From JBFHRB01 sp041591915 (GTDB lineage Bacteria > Actinomycetota > Nitriliruptoria > Nitriliruptorales > Nitriliruptoraceae): a DNA stretch of 35,188 nucleotides. Below the pieces are notes generated by a model. That model saw only the letters and a program-made list of their open reading frames with translations. It ran no database searches and was not told the DNA's origin. Each line of letters opens with the position of its first letter. Positions within the stretch are counted from its first letter, which is position 1. Made by a program: the position numbers and the translations under genes. Positions 9,602 through 17,433 of this stretch are shown in pieces. The DNA is taken from NCBI GenBank assembly GCA_041591915.1, contig JBFHRB010000005.1:1-35188 (forward strand), written 5' to 3'.

Positions 9602-10698
9602 GGCGCGTACTTCGCGTCGCTCGCGGCGGCATCGAGCGCGAGCGACACCAGCCGGTCGACGAGCTCGGGGTAGTCGACCCCCTCCGCGGCCCACAGGCGC
9701 GGGAACATCGACGACGGCGTGAAGCCGGGGATCGTGTTGATCTCGTTGAGGTACAGCTCGCCCGTCACCGCCACGAAGAAGTCGATCCGCGCCATGCCGC
9801 GACAACCGATCGCGAGGTAGGCCTGGCGCGCCATGTCGTCGACGCGCTTGCGCAGGTCGTCATCGATCTCGGCCGGGATCACCAGCTCGGACGTGTCGAG
9901 GTACTTCGCCTCGAAGTCGTAGAACTCGTGGGAGGGCTTGATCTCCCCGGGTGCCGTGACCTCGATCGAGGCGTTGCCGAGCACGCCGACCTCGATCTCG
10001 CGGGGGTCGTCGAGCCCCCGCTCGACGATGGCCACGCGGTCGTACTCGAACGCCTCCTCCAGCCCTGCGACGAGCTCGTCGCGGCCCTGGACCTTCGAGA
10101 TGCCGATGGAGCTGCCCTGGCGGGCCGGCTTCGTGAACATCGGGTAGCCGAGGGCGCCCTCGATCTCGTCGAGGAGCGCCCCACGCTCCGCGTCGTAGCG
10201 CTCGCGGCGGACGCTGAGGTACGGCAGCTGCGGCAGGCCCCGCGCCTTGAAGGCGTTCTTCATCGCCCGCTTGTCGACGCCGACGGACGATGACGTCACG
10301 TCGGCACCGACGTAGGGCACACCGACGGTTGCGAGCAGCCCCTGCACGGTGCCGTCCTCGCCGTAGGGGCCGTGCAGCACGGGGAACGCGACGTCGACCG
10401 ATCCGAGGTTGGTGAAGCGGTCCTCCTCGTCGAAGCGGACCAGCACGGGGCCCGGCTTGCCGTTGACGAGCGAGACGGTCGGTCCGTCATCGGCGACGTG
10501 CGGGAGCGCCTCGCCCGGGAGGGTCTCGATGATGCCCTCGGTGAGGGTCCAGCGTCCGTCCCGTGTGATCCCGACGGGGATGACCTCGTACCGATCGTGG
10601 TCGATCGCCCCGAGGACCGACCGCGCCGACAGGCAGGAGACCTCGTGCTCGCTGGAACGGCCGCCGTAGAGGATCAGGACGCGGGGGCGGTCGGTCAC
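9598..10698 (-). CDS. ddl: D-alanine--D-alanine ligase
   Basis: Ddl joins two D-alanines for the peptidoglycan stem. The 366-residue ATP-grasp protein has VLILYGGRSSEHEVSCLSA at the N-terminus, HGPYGEDGTVQGLL, KPARQGSSIGISKV in the ATP-binding domain, the omega-loop FYDFEAKYLD, and ELYLNEINTIPGFTPSSMF near the C-terminus. The lysine and tyrosine of EAKY are kept, which in known ligases favours D-Ala rather than D-lactate as second substrate. The GTG at 10698 has GGAGGAGAGG just upstream. It lies 105 bases after the lipoprotein gene on the same strand and may be co-transcribed with it. Its stop overlaps that of the RAM-domain gene. Confidence 0.97.
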   Translation of the reverse strand: MTDRPRVLILYGGRSSEHEVSCLSARSVLGAIDHDRYEVIPVGITRDGRWTLTEGIIETLPGEALPHVADDGPTVSLVNGKPGPVLVRFDEEDRFTNLGSVDVAFPVLHGPYGEDGTVQGLLATVGVPYVGADVTSSSVGVDKRAMKNAFKARGLPQLPYLSVRRERYDAERGALLDEIEGALGYPMFTKPARQGSSIGISKVQGRDELVAGLEEAFEYDRVAIVERGLDDPREIEVGVLGNASIEVTAPGEIKPSHEFYDFEAKYLDTSELVIPAEIDDDLRKRVDDMARQAYLAIGCRGMARIDFFVAVTGELYLNEINTIPGFTPSSMFPRLWAAEGVDYPELVDRLVSLALDAAASDAKYAP

Positions 10699-10803
10699 GG
10701 GCCTCTCCTCCTCGGTACCGCTCCGTCAGTGCACAGTGTCGCAGGGCGCGGGCGCCCACGTGGGGTCCCGTCTCCGTACGAGCGGGCGCGGCCGCGCTCG
10801 GGC

Positions 10804-11565
10804 TCAGTCGGTCCCGCTCACCAGGCGGAGGCGGGCCAGCACCCGTTCGAGGTGGTCCTCGCTGACGAAGGACCAGACCTCGTACCGGCAGGACTGGCCT
10901 GGCACCTTGATGTGCGCGAGCCAGTGGCTCGGATCGCTCGCCCGGCTCCAGCCGACGACCGACCCGTCCGTGTACTCGATGACCTCGTCCTCGTCGTCGG
11001 CGGGGGACTCGCCGCTGTCCCACTCCTCCGGCAGGCCGGCCACGCCGAAGGCGCCGCGGCCGCAGTCCTCGCAGCGGTCACCGCTCTTGGCCCGTCCCGG
11101 GCCGTCGGGCAGGTCGAACGCGACGCCCCAGCCCCCGATGAAGGTCGCGCCACGGATGTCCCACCCGTCACCGAGCGGATCGATGTCGACGAGGCCGAGG
11201 GCGGCGCACTCCGATCGGTTGGACGCGTCCTCCCACTCCCCCACGGTCGTCACGGCGTCGCTTCGCGGGATGGTCCGCGACCACGGGGCGTTGCCGGACC
11301 GTGGCAGCGAGGCGGTGTCACCGCTGTCGGCCGTGGGCTCCTCGGTCGGCTCCTCGGTCGGCTCGTCCGTGGGCGTGGCGTCGGGCGTCGCGGTCGGCGC
11401 CGCCACGACGGTCGGCTCGGGCGAGGGCTCCACGAAGTTGGGGTCCTCGCTGGCCTCGATGACGGGCAGGGGCGGCAGCGTCTGGGTGTCGCCCACGAGG
11501 TTGCAGGCCGTCGCGGCGATCGCGAGGACGGCGAGTGAGGCGTGCAGGCGGAGGTGGCGGACCAT
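10804..11565 (-). CDS. Putative lipoprotein with Pro/Thr/Glu linker
   Basis: A 253-residue exported protein of unknown function. Residues 1-21 are a lipoprotein signal (hydrophobic stretch then lipobox IAATAC). Residues about 45-85 are a Pro/Thr/Glu-rich spacer with near-repeats EPTEEPT, encoded by a short direct repeat at 11338-11362. The C-terminal domain of about 150 residues holds a CEDCG pair, further cysteines (SECAAL, GQSCRYE) and many tryptophans, suggesting disulfides outside the cell. The ATG at 11565 has no ribosome site but TAGCCT eight bases upstream, suggesting a leaderless mRNA. In Streptomyces and Mycobacterium a small exported protein also sits beside ddl; whether it is related I cannot tell. 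Confidence 0.85.
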   Translation of the reverse strand: MVRHLRLHASLAVLAIAATACNLVGDTQTLPPLPVIEASEDPNFVEPSPEPTVVAAPTATPDATPTDEPTEEPTEEPTADSGDTASLPRSGNAPWSRTIPRSDAVTTVGEWEDASNRSECAALGLVDIDPLGDGWDIRGATFIGGWGVAFDLPDGPGRAKSGDRCEDCGRGAFGVAGLPEEWDSGESPADDEDEVIEYTDGSVVGWSRASDPSHWLAHIKVPGQSCRYEVWSFVSEDHLERVLARLRLVSGTD

Positions 11566-11573
11566 GGGCGCGC

Positions 11574-11579
11574 AGGCTA
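11574..11579 (-). promoter_or_regulatory. Possible -10 of a leaderless lipoprotein transcript
   Basis: TAGCCT on the minus strand lies 8 bases before the ATG at 11565, and no Shine-Dalgarno sequence intervenes. The spacing fits initiation at or next to the start codon. No -35 consensus is visible. Confidence 0.45.
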
Positions 11580-11650
11580 CGCGACCGGGGCACCGACCTC
11601 GTCCCGCACCACGGTGCGGACCGACGGGCCCGCCCGCGGCGCCCGAGGCG

Positions 11651-11681
11651 TTGTGAGGCGCTGTCGGGCGGCCACTAGCCT
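11651..11681 (+). promoter_or_regulatory. Possible promoter of the SDR gene
   Basis: TTGTGA (11651-11656) and TAGCCT (11676-11681) lie 19 bases apart, slightly long for the main sigma factor, about 80 bases before the GTG at 11760. The -10 contains one of the few CTAG sites of the window. Confidence 0.3.
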
Positions 11682-11759
11682 GCGGCCGATCCGCCGGCGC
11701 TCGGCCGGCCGTGGACGTCTCTCGCAGGCGCAGACCCGAATCATCAGGAAGGATCCACC

Positions 11760-12671
11760 GTGGCCCAGATCGACTTCGACGGACGTGTTGCCATCGTCAC
11801 GGGCGCAGGCGGTGGCCTCGGCCGCAGCCACGCGCTCCTGCTCGCGAGCCGTGGGGCCAAGGTGGTCGTCAACGACCTCGGCGGGTCGCGCGACGGCTCG
11901 GGTGCGGGCTCGGAGATGGCCGACCAGGTCGTCGACGAGATCAAGGCGGCCGGCGGCGAGGCCGTGGCCAACTACGCCTCCGTGGCGGACCCCGAGGGCG
12001 CCAAGAGCATCGTCCAGTCCGCGCTCGACGCCTTCGGCAAGGTCGACATCGTCATCAACAACGCCGGCATCCTGCGTGACACCTCGTTCAAGAACCTCAC
12101 GCCCGAGACGCTGGACCTCGTGCTGAAGGTGCACCTCTACGGCGGCTTCTTCGTCACGCACGCCGCGTGGGAGCACCTGCGCGAGAACAACTACGGCCGC
12201 ATCATCAACACCACGTCCGGCTCGGGCCTGTACGGCAACTTCGGCCAGACCAACTACTCGGCTGCCAAGTCGGGGCTGGTGGGCTTCACGCGCACGCTCG
12301 CGCTCGAGGGCGCGAAGTACAACATCCACGCCAACGCCATCGCCCCGGTCGCCGCGTCGCGCATGACCGAGGACATCATGCCGCCCCAGATGCTCGACAA
12401 GCTCCAGCCCGAGAACGTCTCGCCGCTCGTCGCGTACCTCTGCTCCGAGACGTGCAGCGCCAACGGCCAGGTGTTCTCCGTCGGGGGCGGCTACTACTCG
12501 CGCGTCGCGCTCATCGAGGGCGAGGGCGTGTCGTTCGACGAGGTCCCGACGGTCGACCAGATCGCCGACAACTTCGAGAAGATCGCTGACGTCGGCTCGG
12601 GCCGCGAGCTCAACGGGGTCATGGAGCAGACCGCCAAGATCATCGAGGCGCTCGGGATCAGCTTCGAGTGA
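11760..12671 (+). CDS. SDR-family dehydrogenase, multifunctional-enzyme-type hydroxyacyl-CoA dehydrogenase-like
   Basis: A 303-residue short-chain dehydrogenase. It shows the Rossmann motif TGAGGGLG at about residues 15-22, the NDLGGSRDGSG loop, NNAGILRD, and the catalytic serine, tyrosine and lysine in TTSGSGLYGNFGQTNYSAAKSG. The NDLGG loop and NNAGILRDxSF sequence are typical of the hydroxyacyl-CoA dehydrogenase part of peroxisomal MFE-2 and its bacterial single-domain relatives, so a beta-oxidation or steroid/acyl-CoA substrate is likely but not proven. The C-terminal 60 residues (VGGGYYSRVALIEGEG) are the usual extension of that group. The GTG at 11760 is preceded by GGAAGGA. The stop overlaps the next start (GTGA), so the two are coupled. 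Confidence 0.92.
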   Translation: MAQIDFDGRVAIVTGAGGGLGRSHALLLASRGAKVVVNDLGGSRDGSGAGSEMADQVVDEIKAAGGEAVANYASVADPEGAKSIVQSALDAFGKVDIVINNAGILRDTSFKNLTPETLDLVLKVHLYGGFFVTHAAWEHLRENNYGRIINTTSGSGLYGNFGQTNYSAAKSGLVGFTRTLALEGAKYNIHANAIAPVAASRMTEDIMPPQMLDKLQPENVSPLVAYLCSETCSANGQVFSVGGGYYSRVALIEGEGVSFDEVPTVDQIADNFEKIADVGSGRELNGVMEQTAKIIEALGISFE

Positions 12672-13810
12672 GGCCCCGCCCCTCCGCGCTCCTCGCGGCG
12701 TTGGCGCTCCTGGCGGGCGCCTGCGCCGGCTCGACCGACACCCGGGTCGCTGCGTCGCCGTCGCCGACGGTGGCGAGCCCCATCCCCGAGGAGCCGACGG
12801 GCGAGCCGAGCCCCGAGGAGTCGCCCTCCCCCAGCGAGGAGCCCCCACCCGAGGCGGTTGACGAGGATGGAGCGGTCGACCTCGCCGATGGCGTCTCGGT
12901 GGCCTTCTCGCGCGACGGCACGCATGCCCTGGTCCTGCAGGAGCTCGCGGAGACCGGCGGCTGCGAGGACGGCCCGAGCTACGCGCTGCGACGCGTGGAG
13001 CTCTCGACCGGCGAGGCGAAGCCAGCGCTGGCCGACGGCAGCGAGACGGACGCCGCGCTCGTCCGGGGACCGGGTGGCGTCGTGGCGCTGGTCGGCCAGT
13101 GCGAAGGCTTCCTGTACCAGCTGCACGTCGGCCTGGAGCGGGCCGACGGCCTCGTCTCCAACCTGCAGGAGGTGGACACGAGCGAGCTCGGCGAGGTCGC
13201 GCCGTGGACGTTGCGCTGGACGGCGGACGGCTCGGCACTGACCGTCGTCGCGTCGCCGTTCGACCCGCGCGGCACGGCCGTCGTCGTCATCGACCCCGGC
13301 ACCGGCGCCGCCCAGGAGGCCTTCCGTCGACCCGGCGTCTTCCAGGCGGAACAGCTGGCCGACCGGCGGTTCGTGATCGCCGACGAGGCCGGCGTCCACG
13401 TGCTCGCCGACGACCCCGCGTTCGCGGTCGAGCGCAGCTACGTCGCCTCGGAGTTCACGGTCGGGCCCGACGGCCGCCTCGCACTTCTGGACCCCGAGGT
13501 GGGCCTCGTGGCCGTGGCGGTCCCGGGCGAGGACGAGCAGATCCTCACGGACGACCTCGCGTGGAACGCCGGCTGGTCCGCTGACGGGGCGTGGCTGACG
13601 TACATGGAGACCCCCGACGACACCTACGACGTCGTCCGGATCGGCGTCGTGCCCACGGACGGCTCCGCCGCTCCCTCCTACCCGGTCGAGGACGCCGGCT
13701 TCGGCCAGCCGCACCTCGACGCGAACGGTGGCCGCCTGCTCTTCACCCGCGAGGAACCGACGGACGACTTCTTCGGTCGGCCCGTGGCCGCGTTGCTCGG
13801 GCTCGGCTGA
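12668..13810 (+). CDS. Putative lipoprotein with WD40/TolB-like propeller
   Basis: A 380-residue product with a lipoprotein signal (hydrophobic segment ending LAGAC, cysteine near residue 19), a Pro/Glu/Ser-rich spacer to about residue 65, and then repeats of the form VSVAFSRDGTHALVL, LRWTADGSALTVV, FTVGPDGRLALLD and NAGWSADGAWLTYM, as in TolB-like or WD40-like propellers. It would sit on the outer face of the cytoplasmic membrane; its ligand is unknown. The GTG start overlaps the SDR stop by four bases (GTGA at 12668-12671), which is odd because the SDR is cytosolic. It ends 12 bases before the convergent gpsA stop, with no terminator between. Confidence 0.85.
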   Translation: MRPRPSALLAALALLAGACAGSTDTRVAASPSPTVASPIPEEPTGEPSPEESPSPSEEPPPEAVDEDGAVDLADGVSVAFSRDGTHALVLQELAETGGCEDGPSYALRRVELSTGEAKPALADGSETDAALVRGPGGVVALVGQCEGFLYQLHVGLERADGLVSNLQEVDTSELGEVAPWTLRWTADGSALTVVASPFDPRGTAVVVIDPGTGAAQEAFRRPGVFQAEQLADRRFVIADEAGVHVLADDPAFAVERSYVASEFTVGPDGRLALLDPEVGLVAVAVPGEDEQILTDDLAWNAGWSADGAWLTYMETPDDTYDVVRIGVVPTDGSAAPSYPVEDAGFGQPHLDANGGRLLFTREEPTDDFFGRPVAALLGLG

Positions 13811-13822
13811 CCGCCCTACCGC

Positions 13823-14836
13823 TCAGTCATCCATCCCGTACAGCTCGGCCTTCGGGTCGCGCTGCATGAGCGCCTTGACCATCTCCGCGGCCCCGAGGCC
13901 CTCGTGGACCACCTTGACCACGCCGTTGGCGATGGGCATCTCGACGCTGTGCTTGTCGGCGAGGCCGACGATGGCCTTCGAGGACTTGACCCCCTCGGCC
14001 ACCATGTTCATCTGCGAGATGATCTCGTCGAGGGTCATCCCCGACCCGAGCTTCTCGCCGACCGTCCGGTTGCGGGACTTGGGCGAGGTGCAGGTGGCGA
14101 CGAGGTCCCCGACACCAGCCAGCCCCGAGAAGGTCAGGGGCTTGCCGCCAAGCGCGACCCCGAACCGCTGCATCTCGGCCAGCCCGCGGGTGATGACGGT
14201 CGCCTTCGTGTTGTCGCCGAAGCCCATCCCCTCGGCGATCCCGGCCGCGAGCGCGATGACGTTCTTGACCGCCCCGCCGATCTCGACGCCGACGCGGTCG
14301 GGGTTGGTGTAGACCCGGAAGTAGGGCGTCATGCACGCCGCCTGGACCTGCAGCGCACGGTCCTCGTCCTCGCAGGCGGCGACCGTGGCCGCCGGCTGGC
14401 GCTGCGCACACTCCTTGGCCAGGTTCGGCCCGCTCACCACGACGATGCGGTTCGGGTCGCAGTCGAGGCCGTCACGGATGACCTCGCTGCCGAAGCGCAT
14501 GGTCTCGACGTCGACGCCCTTGATGAGGCTGACGAGGGTCGCGTCCGCGGGGATCGCGGGGCCCCACTCGCCGAGCTGGGCCTCGATGCCGATGGACGGG
14601 ACGGCGAGGACGACGACGTCGGCCCCGGCGAGTGCCTGCTCCGGATCGCTGGTCGCCCCGAGCTCGGGCTGCAACTCGATCTCGGGCAGGTAGCCGCTGT
14701 TGCAGTTCTCGTCGGCGATCTCGGTCGCGACCTCGGGACGTCGCGCCCAGATCACGGTGTCCTGCCCGGCGTCCTGGCACATCATCGCGAAGGCGGTCCC
14801 CCAGGAACCGGCCCCCATCACGGCGACCTTGCCCAC
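13823..14836 (-). CDS. gpsA: NAD(P)-dependent glycerol-3-phosphate dehydrogenase
   Basis: GpsA reduces dihydroxyacetone phosphate to sn-glycerol 3-phosphate for phospholipids. The 337-residue protein has MGAGSWGTAFA (nucleotide-binding glycine motif) at the N-terminus, VSGPNLAKE, and the catalytic lysine region GGAVKNVIALAAGIAEGMGFGDN, followed by TKATVITRGLAEM and SGLAGVGDLVATC. The GTG at 14836 has GAGGGAGA a few bases upstream and TAGGTT as a likely -10. The gene is divergent from cofC, as I recall for gpsA and fbiD in Mycobacterium. Confidence 0.97.
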   Translation of the reverse strand: MGKVAVMGAGSWGTAFAMMCQDAGQDTVIWARRPEVATEIADENCNSGYLPEIELQPELGATSDPEQALAGADVVVLAVPSIGIEAQLGEWGPAIPADATLVSLIKGVDVETMRFGSEVIRDGLDCDPNRIVVVSGPNLAKECAQRQPAATVAACEDEDRALQVQAACMTPYFRVYTNPDRVGVEIGGAVKNVIALAAGIAEGMGFGDNTKATVITRGLAEMQRFGVALGGKPLTFSGLAGVGDLVATCTSPKSRNRTVGEKLGSGMTLDEIISQMNMVAEGVKSSKAIVGLADKHSVEMPIANGVVKVVHEGLGAAEMVKALMQRDPKAELYGMDD

Positions 14837-14870
14837 GATCGTCTCCCTCGATGCCGCTTGTGGTGCAGCG

Positions 14871-14876
14871 AACCTA
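14871..14876 (-). promoter_or_regulatory. Possible gpsA -10
   Basis: TAGGTT on the minus strand, about 34 bases before the gpsA start, leaves room for a short leader carrying the GAGGGAGA ribosome site. The divergent cofC -10 is 55 bases away. Confidence 0.4.
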
Positions 14877-14930
14877 GCGGGTGCCTCCGAGCCGCGGCCC
14901 GGTCGGCACGGCCGACGGGACGGCCCCCGT

Positions 14931-14936
14931 TACGCT
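14931..14936 (+). promoter_or_regulatory. Possible -10 of a leaderless cofC transcript
   Basis: TACGCT is followed by six bases and then the cofC ATG. No ribosome binding site exists. The geometry is that of leaderless actinobacterial promoters. Confidence 0.5.
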
Positions 14937-14942
14937 GCGCGC

Positions 14943-15581
14943 ATGCCACCCACCGCCCTCATCCCGCTCCGGGCACCCGGCGCCGGCAAGTCGCGCCTCG
15001 CCCCGGGGCTGTCGCGGGAGGAACGTGCCGCCCTCGCCGGCGCGATGCTCGCGGACGTGGCGGCAGCCCTGCAGGCGGCCAGCCTCGAGCCCATCGTCGC
15101 GGCGGCCGGCACCGAGGCGGTCGCCGCAGCCGCGGCGCTCGGGCTCGACGCCGTGATGGACCAGGAGGGCGCGGGCCTGGACCGGGCACTCGCCGACGCC
15201 CATCACGCCATCGGCGCGCCTCGCGACCTGCTCGTGGTGATGGCTGACCTCCCGACGCTCTCGGGCAGCGACGTCGAGGTCCTTCTGGCACAGGGACCGG
15301 CCGTGGTGGTCGCCCCGACCGACGACGGAGGCACCGGGGCGTTGCTGCGGCGGCCGGCGAACTCGATCCCGACCGCCTACGGGCCTGACTCCGCGGCGCG
15401 CCACATCGCCCTCGCGAGGTCCGCGGGCGTCGAGCCCGCCGAGGTCGACCGCCCGGGCTTCCGGCTCGACGTGGACACGCGGGCGGACCTCCTGCACCTC
15501 GTGGAGCGCCGACTCGGCGTGGCGACCGCGGCATTCCTGCGCAACAGCGGCATCGCGGACCGACTCCGCGACACGGGGTGA
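14943..15581 (+). CDS. cofC: Phospholactate/phosphoenolpyruvate guanylyltransferase (F420 biosynthesis)
   Basis: CofC (FbiD in mycobacteria) joins GMP to 2-phospholactate or phosphoenolpyruvate, making the donor for coenzyme F420 side-chain assembly. The 212-residue product has the nucleotide-binding N-terminus ALIPLRAPGAGKSRLAPGLS, the VVMADLPTLSGSDV segment and the later APTDDGGTGALLRRP and FRLDVDTRADL motifs of the family. The ATG at 14943 gives the canonical start; longer in-frame starts would overlap gpsA. The other F420 genes are not in the window. The stop overlaps the start of a GNAT gene (GTGA), so the pair is translated together. Which phospho-acid is used cannot be read from the sequence. 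Confidence 0.92.
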   Translation: MPPTALIPLRAPGAGKSRLAPGLSREERAALAGAMLADVAAALQAASLEPIVAAAGTEAVAAAAALGLDAVMDQEGAGLDRALADAHHAIGAPRDLLVVMADLPTLSGSDVEVLLAQGPAVVVAPTDDGGTGALLRRPANSIPTAYGPDSAARHIALARSAGVEPAEVDRPGFRLDVDTRADLLHLVERRLGVATAAFLRNSGIADRLRDTG

Positions 15582-16060
15582 CCGGCGCGCGAATCCGCCG
15601 CGCGACGGCGTCCGATCGCATCGCCGTCCTGCGCGCGCTCGCGGTCGCCGCCGACTGGCGCAACGACCCGCCAGCACGGCTCGACCTGACGGACGACCAG
15701 ATCCTGCGCTACGTCGAGTCGTGGCCGAGGTCGGAGGACCTCGGTGTCGTCGCGGAGGTGGGGGACGAGATCGTCGGCGCAGCATGGGCACGCTGCTTCG
15801 ACCTGCACCGGCCCGGCTACGGCTTCGTCGCGGACGACGTGCCCGAGCTCACGATCGGCGTCGAGGCCCGGCACCGTGGTCGTGGCATCGGCCGAGCGTT
15901 GCTGGATGCCCTCGCCGAGCAGGCCCGAGCGCGCGGGTTCGACGAGCTGTCCTTGTCCGTCGAGACCGACAACCCCGCCCGCCGCCTCTACGAGCGCAGC
16001 GGTTTCACCGACTGGCACCGGGGGGAGGGCGCCATCACGATGGTGCTGCACCTGTCCTAG
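15578..16060 (+). CDS. GNAT-family N-acetyltransferase coupled to cofC
   Basis: A single GNAT domain of 160 residues. The acetyl-CoA pyrophosphate loop RHRGRGIGRALL is at about residues 97-108, preceded by the beta-strand ELTIGVEA and followed by LSVETDNPARRLYERSGF, the usual C-terminal half. The substrate is unknown. The GTG start overlaps the cofC stop by four bases, so it is made with cofC; a link to F420 or to tolerance of its intermediates is only a guess. Its TAG stop shares CTAG (16057-16060) with the convergent GNAT gene. Confidence 0.9.
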   Translation: MTGARIRRATASDRIAVLRALAVAADWRNDPPARLDLTDDQILRYVESWPRSEDLGVVAEVGDEIVGAAWARCFDLHRPGYGFVADDVPELTIGVEARHRGRGIGRALLDALAEQARARGFDELSLSVETDNPARRLYERSGFTDWHRGEGAITMVLHLS

Positions 16061-16647
16061 ATGGACAGGTCGACGGTGGCGATGACCTCGGTGCCGTCGT
16101 CCTCCAGCTTGTAGCGCACTCCCAGCGAGTCGAGGAGCCGGAAGAGCCCGGTGTTCTCGCGGAGGATGAACCCCACGGCGTAGACGTAGCCCTCGTCGCG
16201 AGCGGCGTCGAAGAGGGCGCCGAGCAGGATCCGGCCGAGGCCCTTCCCCTGCCAGGCGTCCTCGACGACGATGGCGAACTCGACACGCCGGTCGTCGAGC
16301 TCGGCGTAGCGGGCGACCCCGACCGGCTGCCACGCGATCAGCCGGTGCCGGACCTCGGCGACGATCGCCTCGCGCTCATGGTGATCGACCACGACGAGCT
16401 GTCGAAGCTCCTCGTCGCTCAGCTCGCTGACGGGCGCGTGGAAGCGGAGCCATCGGGTCCGCTCGCTCAGCCGGGCGAGGCCACGCCGCAGCTCGACGGC
16501 GTCGTCGGGGACGATCGGGCGGAGCCGGATGTCCGTGCCGTCGGGCAGCTCGCGGCGCTGGACGCGGTGCTCCGGGTACGGGGCGTCCAGCGCCCCGAGA
16601 TCGGGCTCGGGCGTACCGAAGCGGCGTAGGAGTCGCGGAGGCTGCAT
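16057..16647 (-). CDS. GNAT-family N-acetyltransferase
   Basis: A 196-residue product. Residues about 36-195 form a GNAT domain: LPDGTDIRLRPIVPDDAVEL at the start, a WLRFHAPVSELSDEEL segment, VEFAIVVEDAWQGKGLGRILL (acetyl-CoA loop) and a C-terminal NTGLFRLLDSLGVRY. The start RLRPIVPDDAxxL with R-x-L-R-F resembles the GNAT domains of the protein lysine acetyltransferase (Pat) type, which can act on acyl-CoA synthetases; this is inference from resemblance. The ATG at 16647 has no clear ribosome site; TACGGT at 16676-16681 (minus) may be its -10. The stop overlaps that of the GNAT gene at 15578. Confidence 0.88.
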   Translation of the reverse strand: MQPPRLLRRFGTPEPDLGALDAPYPEHRVQRRELPDGTDIRLRPIVPDDAVELRRGLARLSERTRWLRFHAPVSELSDEELRQLVVVDHHEREAIVAEVRHRLIAWQPVGVARYAELDDRRVEFAIVVEDAWQGKGLGRILLGALFDAARDEGYVYAVGFILRENTGLFRLLDSLGVRYKLEDDGTEVIATVDLSI

Positions 16648-16708
16648 GTCGGTCGGTCACTGGGCGGCTGCCCCAACCGTAGCGGGGCCGTCCGGCCGAA
16701 CGGCCGGG

Positions 16709-17077
16709 TCAGCGGCCCTTGAGCTGCTTCTTCAGCTGGCGACGGGTGCGCCAGCCGTTGGCGACGCCCACGAGGAGCCCGAGCCCGAAGGCTGCGGTGA
16801 GCAGCAGGATCAGCGGGACGCCGCCGCTCACACGCTCACCCCCCTGGTCGACGACCTCCGTGCCGCCGACCACCCAGTTGAAGTCGACGTACTGGAAGTT
16901 GAAGACCGCGAAGACACCGAACAGGACGGCGGCGACGATCATCACGAGACGGCCGACCTGCTGGGTCACCGGCGCGCCCTTCGGCGCCGGGACGTGGACC
17001 TCGCCCGGCGTGGTCGCCGGGGCCGACGAGGCCTCCTCGGGAGGCTCGGGCGTCTGGTGCTCTTCCTGCTCGGTCAT
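16709..17077 (-). CDS. LapA/DUF1049-domain membrane protein
   Basis: A 122-residue membrane protein. About 40 N-terminal residues are rich in Glu, Pro and Ala and probably cytosolic and disordered. Then come TM1 (GRLVMIVAAVLFGVFAVFNF), a short loop beginning QYVDFNW that is typical of the LapA domain, TM2 (VPLILLLTAAFGLGLLVGV), and a basic tail rich in arginine and lysine. The role in actinobacteria is unknown. The ATG at 17077 is preceded by AGGGA at about 10 bases; longer in-frame starts would run into the opposite gene's upstream region and lack family similarity. Confidence 0.85.
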   Translation of the reverse strand: MTEQEEHQTPEPPEEASSAPATTPGEVHVPAPKGAPVTQQVGRLVMIVAAVLFGVFAVFNFQYVDFNWVVGGTEVVDQGGERVSGGVPLILLLTAAFGLGLLVGVANGWRTRRQLKKQLKGR

Positions 17078-17224
17078 CACGCGGTGTCCCTGTCGTGTCG
17101 GGGAGGAGTCTGACACGTCGCCCGCTCGGAAGTGACGCAGGCCCGTCCTCCGCTCGTGGCGGGTGGCGGGCTCGTCGCGGGTATCCTCCGCGGCCACTGC
17201 CACCGCACGCGAGGAGCGCCCGGG

Positions 17225-17431
17225 ATGCCACAGGGCACCGTGAAGTCCTACGACGCCACCAGCCAGACCGCCGTCCTGCTCGACGACGGGCTCAAGGAGC
17301 TCTCGGTGGACCGCGAGGCCTTCGCCGCGTCGGGGCTGCTGGAGCTCCGCATCGGACAGCGCGTGCGCTTCGAGATCGAGGACGACGCCGGCGAGCCGCG
17401 CGTCACCAACCTGAACATCGTCTCGCTGTAG
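17225..17431 (+). CDS. Small cold-shock-domain-like OB-fold protein
   Basis: A 68-residue product starting PQGTVKSYDATSQTAVLLDDG and ending RIGQRVRFEIEDDAGEPRVTNLNIV, the start and end strands of a cold-shock domain. The RNA-binding motifs are changed: the RNP1 position (KGFGFI in CspA) reads SQTAVLL and the RNP2 position (VFVHF) reads VDREAF. It may therefore bind nucleic acid poorly or differently. The ATG at 17225 has GAGGAG at about 8 bases; TATCCT at about 17187 could be its -10. The stop lies 2 bases before the ABC ATPase, so it is the first gene of that operon. Confidence 0.88.
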   Translation: MPQGTVKSYDATSQTAVLLDDGLKELSVDREAFAASGLLELRIGQRVRFEIEDDAGEPRVTNLNIVSL

Positions 17432-17433
17432 TC

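Noticed and set aside
10804..11565. Equivalence of the lipoprotein with the DUF3515 gene that lies beside ddl in other actinobacteria
   Set aside because: The position is similar but I cannot match its motifs to that family.
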